Source: Lysobacteraceae bacterium (lineage in GTDB: Bacteria; Pseudomonadota; Gammaproteobacteria; Xanthomonadales; Rhodanobacteraceae). From it: 5,667 bases of DNA. This document shows, one piece after another, positions 1 to 5,401 of this stretch. The position numbers and the translations under genes are program-made. Below the pieces are notes generated by a model. It did not search any database and was not told the origin of the DNA. It was given only the letters and a program-made list of their open reading frames with translations. Numbering within the stretch: position 1 is the stretch's first letter; the number at the start of each line of letters is the position of its first letter. Location: positions 1 through 5,667 of the forward strand of contig JAGWZT010000151.1 of the NCBI GenBank assembly GCA_018971925.1, in the 5' to 3' direction.

Positions 1-44
1 GTGACCGGTAAAGGCGGCGTGCCACCGAATCAGGGATACAGTGT

Positions 45-75
45 TTGACTTGGAGTAAGCTCCAAGTTAGGTCAT
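45..75 (+). promoter_or_regulatory. MerR-type promoter/operator P1, upstream of the thioredoxin-merR unit
   Basis: A -35 hexamer TTGACT (45-50) runs into a dyad at 48-67 with perfect 8-base arms, ACTTGGAG and CTCCAAGT, around the centre TAAG. In the register of the second site in this window (19-base spacer) the -10 would be GGTCAT at 70-75, a weak 3-of-6 match to TATAAT. TAGGTC at 68-73 with a 17-base spacer is the alternative. A dyad filling an over-long spacer is the hallmark of promoters activated by DNA distortion by MerR-family proteins. Transcription would begin near 82, giving a leader of only about 15 bases before the ATG at 97. The promoter drives the thioredoxin-like gene and the regulator itself, so autoregulation is expected. 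Confidence 0.82.
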
Positions 76-96
76 CTGATTTCGGACCACGGCGAC

Positions 97-333
97 ATGC
101 GGATCGAGCTGTATTTTTCCCCCTGGTGCACGGCATGCGGCAGTCGCAGCCTTCGCGACGGTGAATCCGGCAACAACCGCTGGATCGACGTGACCAAGCA
201 CCTTGAAGCGGCGGCGCGACTGCGCATTACCCGGTTACCGGCGTTGGTGATTGACGGCCGGGTGGTGGCCCAAGGTCCGCAGGCGCTGGCGCGGCTGCGT
301 ACCCTAGCTGAAGCCGGGAGCGGCGCGGCATGA
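97..333 (+). CDS. Small thioredoxin-fold protein with a CxxC active site (78 aa)
   Basis: The protein has the minimal thioredoxin/glutaredoxin plan. A first beta strand (IELYF, residues 3-7) leads into the redox motif WCTAC (Cys11 and Cys14). A second strand (WIDV, 29-32) and a helix (34-42) follow, then the cis-proline loop RLPALVIDG (Pro48) and a C-terminal helix. At 78 residues it is about the size of NrdH or 'thioredoxin_3' proteins and shorter than classical thioredoxin; the stretch between CxxC and the cis-proline looks compressed. No signal peptide is visible, so it is probably cytoplasmic. The ATG at 97 is chosen because the first strand starts immediately after it and the MerR-type promoter lies just upstream; the Shine-Dalgarno (CGGA, 83-86) is weak. 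Its stop overlaps the merR start as ATGA, so the two are translationally coupled. The exact role is unknown; thiol redox or metal-thiol chemistry linked to the regulator is inferred. Confidence 0.8.
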   Translation: MRIELYFSPWCTACGSRSLRDGESGNNRWIDVTKHLEAAARLRITRLPALVIDGRVVAQGPQALARLRTLAEAGSGAA

Positions 334-785
334 ACCACAGCTACGCGATCGGTGGCGCCGCGCGTCTCGCTGGCATGACTACGGACACGTTGCGGTACTA
401 CGAGCGCATCGGACTGATGTGCCGGGTACTTCGCGACGGCGGTGGGCGGCGGTACTACACCGAACCCGACCTTGAGCGGTTGCGCTTCATCGCACGCGCT
501 CAAGCCATGGACTTCTCGCTGGCGGAAATCCGGCAGCTGCTGGAATTGCGCGACCACCCGGACACGGCGCGCGCGGAAGCGCGCCGTCTTGCACACGGGA
601 AACTCGACGCCGTCACCCAGCGCATGCGCACCTTGCGTCATCTGCGCGATGAACTGCGTCTGCTGTTGAACCTGTGCGCCGGGGCCAACGAGGGCTGCCC
701 TATCCTGGACATGAAGGTTGCCGCGCCTTCACGGGCATCGCCGGTCCGGTCGCGGAAACCGGGGCGCGCACGCCAACACGCCTGA
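330..785 (+). CDS. MerR-family metal-responsive transcriptional regulator (151 aa)
   Basis: The N-terminus carries the MerR winged helix-turn-helix: AIGGAARLAGMTTDTLRYYE (6-25), then ERIGLM and the wing RDGGGRRYYT (35-44). A long dimerisation helix (about 82-115) ends in the metal-binding loop LCAGANEGCPILD, with Cys116 and Cys123 (CX6C). CueR has CX7C at this place, so the loop is one residue shorter. Aligned by eye with E. coli CueR, the position of Ser77 in CueR (Cys in MerR and ZntR) is Arg81 here, so the metal cannot be named from sequence. A basic, Pro/Ser-rich tail (residues 130-151) follows. The start overlaps the thioredoxin stop, with GGGAG at 316-320 as ribosome site. Two operators with the same arms (48-67 and 836-855) make it the likely activator of its own unit and of the ATPase unit. 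The family assignment is secure; the ligand is not. Confidence 0.93.
   Translation: MNHSYAIGGAARLAGMTTDTLRYYERIGLMCRVLRDGGGRRYYTEPDLERLRFIARAQAMDFSLAEIRQLLELRDHPDTARAEARRLAHGKLDAVTQRMRTLRHLRDELRLLLNLCAGANEGCPILDMKVAAPSRASPVRSRKPGRARQHA
564..587 (+). repeat. GC-rich inverted repeat inside merR
   Basis: Nine-base perfect arms, ACGGCGCGC (564-572) and GCGCGCCGT (579-587), flank the six-base centre GCGGAA. In RNA this would be a strong hairpin. No T-run follows, so it is not an intrinsic terminator. It falls in codons for an Ala/Arg-rich stretch (TARAEARR, residues 79-86) and may be a by-product of GC-rich coding. Confidence 0.5.
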
Positions 786-832
786 CACACGTCGCACTCG
801 GCGGTCGGCCGCCCAAGGCCCGCAATCACCCC

Positions 833-863
833 TTGACTTGGAGTGCAGTCCAAGTCGCAAGAT
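833..863 (+). promoter_or_regulatory. MerR-type promoter/operator P2, upstream of the ATPase unit
   Basis: TTGACT (833-838) is the -35 and CAAGAT (858-863) the -10, separated by 19 bases, the over-long spacing typical of MerR-activated promoters. The spacer holds a 20-base dyad (836-855) with perfect 7-base arms ACTTGGA and TCCAAGT around GTGCAG. It shares the first 12 bases from the -35 and the whole right arm with P1, differing only in the four central bases between them, so the same regulator should bind both. Transcription would start near 870, about 40 bases before the broken HMA gene at 911. P2 is the best candidate for metal-induced expression of the ATPase and the genes behind it. Confidence 0.88.
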
Positions 864-910
864 GGGGGTTGTGCCATCCAGGCACGCGTGACCGAGACGG
901 GAGAAAACCC

Positions 911-1101
911 ATGCAGACGGCGAATTTCACGATTGATGGCATGCGCTGGAAGGCTGCACCCGCACTATCCAAAATGCATTGGAACGTCTGTTCGGCGTCA
1001 ATCCCCACTCGGTCTCGCACGAATCCCGTACGGCAGGAGTGCTGTTCTCGCCCCGGACAGTCACACACGCAATGGGCTTCGGCGTGTTCCTCACACCTTG
1101 A
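911..1101 (+). pseudogene. HMA-domain (MerP/CopZ-like) metallochaperone gene, frameshifted at CxxC
   Basis: From the ATG at 911, behind a good ribosome site (GGGAG, 899-903), the reading frame gives MQTANFTIDGMR and then Trp, after which the protein makes no sense. From 949 the neighbouring frame reads EGCTRTIQNALERLFGV and continues to a TGA at 1099-1101. Joined, the two pieces form an HMA domain of 63 residues, close to the 65-70 of MerP or CopZ-type proteins. The break is explained by one missing C after position 948: codon TGC has become TG, so GMRCEGC is lost. Without repair the first frame runs 70 codons to a TGA at 1121-1123 that overlaps the ATPase ATG. Either the gene is dead, or the read or assembly has an error. 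The repaired protein would bind a soft metal ion through its two cysteines and hand it to the ATPase encoded next. Confidence 0.82.
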
Positions 1102-1119
1102 TGCGTCGGAGTCACAGAC

Positions 1120-3570
1120 ATGAATACCACGGCAACCGCTCTATGGAGCGAAGAGCCAAGCCGCGAATCCGGCCTGCGCCGTGTGTGCGCGCATATCGGC
1201 GGGCTGCACTGTTCGTTGTGCACCGGCACGATTGAAAAAGCGCTCGGGCGACGGCCCGGCGTGCGCAAGGTGTCGGTGAGCCTGACGCATGAGCAGGCGC
1301 TGGTCGAGTTCGATCCGAACGTCGTTGAAGCAGCGGCGTTGATGGGCACGCTGACCGACATTGGCTACACGATCTCGGACCCACGCAAGATCGAGCCGTT
1401 CGAGGTTCAGGAGCGCGCGCTGGCGCGCGAGCGCGGGCGCTTCCTGACTGCCCTGGCGGCCAGCATTGCCTCGATGGCCTTGGTGGGCTACCCGTTAGAC
1501 AGTGCGTGGTTCCCGCTGTGTGTGTTTTCTATTGCCAGCCTCGTCGCCTTCGCTTTCGTCGTGTTGCGGAGCTACAGCCTGCAGCGCGCGATGGTCGGCA
1601 CGGCTCTCCTCGCGGTATTCGGCGCCGGTATCTACTATTTCAAGCTACGTGGAACATTCGGGGCGACCATCCCATGGCTGACCGGCGCTCTCGCGCTGAC
1701 GCTGATCTTCGGCCTCGGGGGGCACATCCTGCGCAAGGGATTCCAAGCCTTGCGCCGCGGCATCCTCAACCAGCATGTGCTGGTCGAGTTCGGGGCCTTT
1801 GCCGGGTTGGTGGGTGGGTCAATTGGTTTAGTACTGCACCCCGCCGGTTATCCGACGGGAGCGTTTTTCGCGGTGAGCGTGATGGTACTCAGCTATCACA
1901 TCTTTTCCGAGTGGTTGTCCCTGATCGTTAAGACGCGCAGCTCGCAAGCCGTGAAAAAACTGCTCGACCTGCAACCCGACACCGCCCGCGTGCTGCGCGA
2001 CGGGCGTGAGACTGATGTGCGCATTGAAGAGGTGTGCGTGGGCGACCGGGTACGCATCCGCCCGGGTGAGCGCATCCCGGTCGATGGCGAGATCGTCGAA
2101 GGTCGCTCGGCGATCGATGAATCGCTGATTACCGGCGAGCCGTTGCCGGCGGGCAAGACCGTCGGCGGGACTGTCGCAGGCGGCGCCATCAACGGGTCCG
2201 GCACCTTGCTGGTGCGGGTGACCGCCATCGGCGAGGAGAGCTTCCTGCAGCAGGTGATCCATAGCGTCGAGGACGCGCGTGCGCTCAAGCCCGGCTTGCT
2301 GCATATCGTCGACCGGGTCCTGCGCGTTTACACCCCCACGGTGCTTGCTGTTGCGGCAGTCGCGTTTGCCGCCTGGCTCATCGGGCCGGTGCTCCTGGGT
2401 TACCCGCTGGATATCCAGCGCGCGGTGTTCGCGGGCTTGTCGGTGCTGGTGATGGGCTATCCATGTGCGGTGGGAATTTCGGCTCCGCTGTCGATCGTGC
2501 GCGGCGCGGCCGACGCCGCTGAGCGCGGTATTCTGATGCGTACCGGCGAAGCCTTCGAAGGGTTGCGCCGTGTTACCACGGTCGTGTTCGACAAAACCGG
2601 CACGCTTACCGAAGGCAAGCCAAGACTGCGCGAGATCGAGCCGCACGAAGTCGATCGCGACACGCTGCTTGGTCTTGCCGCAGCGGTGGAAGCGGCTTCC
2701 GAGCATCCGTTGGCGCAAGCGGTCGTCAAAGCCGCGTTCGACGCGGGCCTGAACATTCCGGTGGTCAATGCGTTCGAGGCGATCGCCGGCAAGGGCGTCG
2801 TCGCGCGCCTGCAAGATCAGGAACGATTGGTCGCGGGCAGCCCGGCGTTTCTCGCCGAGTGCGGCCTCGATCTCGCGCCCGTGGCGGATGCCATCAGCCG
2901 CCTGGAAGAAAGCGGGCGGACGGTGATCGCGATCGCCCGCGCCAGTCAGCTGCTCGGCGTACTCGCCTTTGGCGACGCGCTGCGCGCGGACGCAGCCGAA
3001 ACCGTACAACGATTACAGGCCGCGGGCGTGCGGGTCGCGTTGCTGACCGGTGACAACGAACGCGCGGCCAGACGCATGGCGGTCCAGGCCGGTATCAACG
3101 AGATTTACGCCGGCGTATTGCCGGAACGCAAGGCAGAAACGATCCGCCAGCTCCAGACCCAGGCACGCGTGGCGATGGTCGGCGATGGCATCAACGACGC
3201 ACCGGCGCTGATGCAGGCCGACGTCGGCATCGCGATGGGCAGCGGCACCGACATCGCCATCGACTCTGCCGACGTGATCATTCTGAATACGCGCCTCGCG
3301 GGCGTGCTCGACGCCTACGCCATCAGCCGCCGCGGCTATCGCAAGATGGTGCAAAACATCACGCTGGCATTCCTGTTCAACGGCATCGGGATTCCGGCTG
3401 CGGCCACGGGCTTGATCTATCCGGTATGGGGCATGGTCGCGATGGCTGCAAGCGTCACAGCGATCTTCATCAACTCGCTGTGGGGCCAGCCGCAATTGTT
3501 CTTCGACGCCGTCGGCAGTGTCGGTCAGAGCGACGGCACTTCACAGTCGGCGCCGGTCGTCACGACCTGA
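1120..3570 (+). CDS. P1B-type heavy-metal-translocating ATPase with N-terminal HMA domain and YPC motif (816 aa)
   Basis: An ATP-driven inner-membrane metal pump, probably exporting a soft metal. An N-terminal HMA domain (about 21-88) has metal site GLHCSLC (Cys31, Cys34). The actuator domain has the TGE loop (338-340). The P-domain has the phosphorylated Asp in DKTGTLT (Asp491), TGDN (643-646) and GDGIND (688-693). The nucleotide domain has the P1B-specific SEHP (His529-Pro530) and AGKGV. The intramembrane metal motif is GYPCAVG: Tyr447-Pro448-Cys449 replaces the usual CPC. The last two membrane helices carry LFN and MAASV where copper pumps normally have YN and MxxSS, so the substrate is uncertain. 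By eye there are about six hydrophobic segments before the actuator domain (108-126, 130-152, 158-174, 184-208, 219-243, 245-270), two more than the canonical four. The start has GGAG at 1108-1111. It is downstream of P2 and followed after 16 bases by an HMA gene. Confidence 0.95.
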   Translation: MNTTATALWSEEPSRESGLRRVCAHIGGLHCSLCTGTIEKALGRRPGVRKVSVSLTHEQALVEFDPNVVEAAALMGTLTDIGYTISDPRKIEPFEVQERALARERGRFLTALAASIASMALVGYPLDSAWFPLCVFSIASLVAFAFVVLRSYSLQRAMVGTALLAVFGAGIYYFKLRGTFGATIPWLTGALALTLIFGLGGHILRKGFQALRRGILNQHVLVEFGAFAGLVGGSIGLVLHPAGYPTGAFFAVSVMVLSYHIFSEWLSLIVKTRSSQAVKKLLDLQPDTARVLRDGRETDVRIEEVCVGDRVRIRPGERIPVDGEIVEGRSAIDESLITGEPLPAGKTVGGTVAGGAINGSGTLLVRVTAIGEESFLQQVIHSVEDARALKPGLLHIVDRVLRVYTPTVLAVAAVAFAAWLIGPVLLGYPLDIQRAVFAGLSVLVMGYPCAVGISAPLSIVRGAADAAERGILMRTGEAFEGLRRVTTVVFDKTGTLTEGKPRLREIEPHEVDRDTLLGLAAAVEAASEHPLAQAVVKAAFDAGLNIPVVNAFEAIAGKGVVARLQDQERLVAGSPAFLAECGLDLAPVADAISRLEESGRTVIAIARASQLLGVLAFGDALRADAAETVQRLQAAGVRVALLTGDNERAARRMAVQAGINEIYAGVLPERKAETIRQLQTQARVAMVGDGINDAPALMQADVGIAMGSGTDIAIDSADVIILNTRLAGVLDAYAISRRGYRKMVQNITLAFLFNGIGIPAAATGLIYPVWGMVAMAASVTAIFINSLWGQPQLFFDAVGSVGQSDGTSQSAPVVTT

Positions 3571-3571
3571 T

Positions 3572-3580
3572 AAAGGAGGT
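3572..3580 (+). promoter_or_regulatory. Near-perfect ribosome binding site for the stand-alone HMA gene
   Basis: AAAGGAGGT lies six bases before the ATG at 3587. It fixes the start at 3587 rather than an in-frame ATG at 3518, which lies inside the ATPase gene. It is the strongest Shine-Dalgarno in the window and suggests this small protein is made in larger amounts than the pump encoded before it. Confidence 0.88.
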
Positions 3581-3586
3581 AAGACC

Positions 3587-3865
3587 ATGCTCAAGTCAGT
3601 GGTATTCACGGTGACCGGCAATCAGCGACTGCATTGCACAAGTTGCGAACAGCGCGTGACCCGTATCGTCAAGGGTCTGACAGGTGTCCGTGAGGTGCGT
3701 GCCAGCGCTTCGTCCCAACGCATCGAGGTCCTGTTCGATTCGTCCGGCCTAGATGAGTCGGCCGTCGCCGAGTGTCTTGACCGACTTGGCTACGCAACGG
3801 AAGCGAGTGTTCAGCGCGTGGCTCCCATGGTCGATCCTATAGGGAACCACGATGTCTCAGGCTGA
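3587..3865 (+). CDS. Stand-alone HMA-domain metal-binding protein (92 aa)
   Basis: A CopZ/MerP-like ferredoxin-fold metallochaperone. Strand SVVFTVTG (4-11) leads to the metal site LHCTSC (Cys17 and Cys20), a helix EQRVTRIVKGLTGV (21-34), strand REVRASAS, strand QRIEVLFD (44-51), helix DESAVAECLDRLG (56-68) and final strand YATEAS. There is no signal peptide, so it should be cytoplasmic. The residues before the CxxC (GNQRLHC) differ from the common GMxC. Residues 76-92 are a short extra tail whose coding bases overlap the next gene by 14 bases (3852-3865), implying coupled translation. It probably receives metal or delivers it to the ATPase or the CcdA-like protein. Its retention beside a broken HMA gene upstream suggests it can supply the chaperone function (inference). 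Confidence 0.9.
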   Translation: MLKSVVFTVTGNQRLHCTSCEQRVTRIVKGLTGVREVRASASSQRIEVLFDSSGLDESAVAECLDRLGYATEASVQRVAPMVDPIGNHDVSG

Positions 3866-5030
3866 CACAGCGGCGCCGTCCGGTACGAACTGGATCATTC
3901 CGGTGGGTGCCGCGGTGGTGCTCCTGCTGGTTGGTGCAGGCGGCTACTTCTTGTACCTGCATACGGGCGCCATGCTCCAGCGGGGCCAAGCGCTGCCACC
4001 GTTGCTGATCCTGGTGTTGGCGCTGATCGGTGGCGCGGCATCGTTTTTCTCGCCTTGCAGCATCGCCATCACGCCGGCATTTCTGGCCTATCTCACCACC
4101 GGAACCCAACCCGACCGGGATGCTCGCAAACTCTCTGGCCCGCTGGTCCTCTCCGCTGCATTAGTCGCCTTGGGCATCGTCGTTTTCTATGCAGTTGCCG
4201 GCATCGTGATCGGCGCCGTGGGCAGCGTGGCCTACAACTACCTCGTGTACTTTCTTCCCGTCGTTGGTGCAGCCTTCATTCTGCTTGGGGCGCTCGTGTT
4301 GCTGGGACGCACCGGGGTGCTGGGCTTTGTTGAACGCTGGAACCCGACCAATCGGCGCTACGCGCGCCAGGAGGTTGGCACTTTCGCCGTCGGGGCGCCC
4401 AAAAGACGTACGCTCGTTTCCTTCGGGTTCGCATATGGCGCAGCATCGCATACTTGCTCGCTGCCCATTTTTCTCGGCATTCTCTTGGTGCCACTGGTCG
4501 CTGGAAATTACGCGCTGGCCGCACTTTCCGTGTTCGCGTATGGCTTCGCCATTGCGGTTTTGGTCGTGGTGATGATGATGCTCGGCCAGCGGGTCTTCAC
4601 CGCGCTGCGGTCCACGGGGCCGTGGCTGATGCGCATTACCGCCGCACTCTTCATCGTCACCGGCGGGTTCCTGTTCTATTACTTCGGCCTGAACTACGGC
4701 ACTTACCTCACCCCGACCTCGATGGCGGCCACGATAGCCCCGAGCCAGCAGTACCGCCTGATCGAAGGTGCCGGCGGAACCGGTTATCCCTACCAACCGC
4801 GTGTCCTCACGATACCTGCCGGGCATCCGGTCCAAGTCGCGGTGACTGATCACATTGGAGGCTGCCTCCTGAGCACCGTTTTCGAGGGTTTGGGCCCCCA
4901 CGGGCGACCCGTCGAAATCACGGTGCCGGTGGGGGAAACGCGCGTGGTACAGCTCTTTGCCTCTCGACCTGGCAGCTATACATTTCATTGTGGAGGCGAG
5001 ATGTACTCCGGAACGGTGCTCGCTCAGTGA
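3852..5030 (+). CDS. CcdA/DsbD-like thiol-disulfide membrane protein fused to a cupredoxin-like domain (392 aa)
   Basis: An extra N-terminal membrane helix (about 13-36) precedes a six-helix CcdA/DsbD-type core (about 50-282). The two redox cysteines of that family are in place: Cys69 in FFSPCSIAITP and Cys202 in SHTCSLP. Positive charges (DRDARK 88-93; RRYAR 168-172; KRR 184-186; RVFTALR 247-253) fall on the loops predicted cytoplasmic, which puts the C-terminus in the periplasm. Residues about 300-392 form a cupredoxin-like beta domain: RVLTIPAGHPVQVAV, GGCLLSTVF (Cys338), PVGETRVVQL, then SYTFHCGGEMYSG (His379, Cys380, Met384). Related plastocyanin-like domains end in FTCGMNM, so one Met is Gly here. 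The likely role is passing electrons from cytoplasmic thiols to the periplasm, coupled to copper or similar metal binding. It overlaps the HMA gene by 14 bases; AGGGAA at 3841-3846 is the ribosome site. Confidence 0.9.
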   Translation: MSQADTAAPSGTNWIIPVGAAVVLLLVGAGGYFLYLHTGAMLQRGQALPPLLILVLALIGGAASFFSPCSIAITPAFLAYLTTGTQPDRDARKLSGPLVLSAALVALGIVVFYAVAGIVIGAVGSVAYNYLVYFLPVVGAAFILLGALVLLGRTGVLGFVERWNPTNRRYARQEVGTFAVGAPKRRTLVSFGFAYGAASHTCSLPIFLGILLVPLVAGNYALAALSVFAYGFAIAVLVVVMMMLGQRVFTALRSTGPWLMRITAALFIVTGGFLFYYFGLNYGTYLTPTSMAATIAPSQQYRLIEGAGGTGYPYQPRVLTIPAGHPVQVAVTDHIGGCLLSTVFEGLGPHGRPVEITVPVGETRVVQLFASRPGSYTFHCGGEMYSGTVLAQ

Positions 5031-5401
5031 CGATCGAGCCCCACGCGGGAACGACGACCGCCAAGCTCACCAAGCGCGCTGAGGTCAACCGAGATGCCGC
5101 CCACCCCTGCGAAGACAAGGGCGCACCGTCGCGAGCCTGGACGGGATGAGTCGGCCATCGGTGGTATGGCAACAATGGGGTACGGCGGCTGGCCGTGATC
5201 AAGCGTGCTCGGCACTGCGGTCAGGATGCGCTCGGGGTGCGACCACTGATGGAATTGAAAACCGGCGACAGTTCGTGCCGCGGCGTTGCCGCAAGCTGAC
5301 CGGTGCCATTGCATTGGTGTCGGTCGGCCTGTGCCTGCTCTAAGCGCGTATTTATCTGCGATTCCACAACTGGCAATTTGGGCCAATCAGATTTACCCGA
5401 C
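5031..5401 (+). other. Intergenic stretch without a supported gene
   Basis: About 370 bases between the CcdA-cupredoxin stop and the MFS start. Open frames exist on both strands (5146-5343 on +, 65 codons ending in a hydrophobic LTGAIALVSVGLCLL; 5024-5386 on -), but I recognise no family and see no convincing ribosome site. There is a short hairpin GCGGC-GTT-GCCGC at 5280-5292 without a T-run, and a spaced dyad TGGC-N7-GCCA at 5371-5385 about 16 bases before the MFS ATG. That dyad could be an operator, and a -10-like TATTTA lies at 5349-5354 without a clear -35. No intrinsic terminator is visible after 5030. The stretch could be a degraded gene or an insertion scar; I cannot tell. Confidence 0.5.

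Noticed and set aside
1..48. Open frame from the window edge ending at TGA 46-48
   Set aside because: Could be the tail of an upstream gene (...KGGVPPNQGYSV), but 15 residues are too few to recognise and the stop lies in the -35 of P1.
800..813. Hairpin GGCGG-TCGG-CCGCC after merR as an intrinsic terminator
   Set aside because: The stem is only five pairs and no T-run follows, so termination here is not supported.
674..1123. + strand open frame of 149 codons across the merR end, P2 and the broken HMA gene
   Set aside because: It starts inside merR in another frame and crosses the promoter. Only the part from 911 has meaning, as the first piece of the frameshifted HMA gene.
1828..3009. Long open frame (393 codons) on the - strand
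   Set aside because: It is antisense to the ATPase across its conserved motifs, has low-complexity Arg/His/Gln-rich content and no recognisable domain; typical shadow in GC-rich DNA.
3518..3586. Upstream ATG extending the stand-alone HMA protein by 23 residues
   Set aside because: It lies inside the ATPase gene, and the perfect AAAGGAGGT site before 3587 marks the true start.
4161..4988. Open frame of 275 codons on the - strand
   Set aside because: Lies antisense to the CcdA-cupredoxin gene; the translation is Arg/His/Glu-rich with a His run and no family resemblance.
1120..5030. Assignment as a mercury resistance (mer) operon
   Set aside because: A MerR regulator and a MerP-like remnant are present, but there is no MerT or MerA and the pump is a P1B ATPase.
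5146..5343. 65-codon + strand open frame as a small membrane protein gene
   Set aside because: It has only one short hydrophobic end, no good ribosome site and Arg/Cys-rich composition like other spurious frames.
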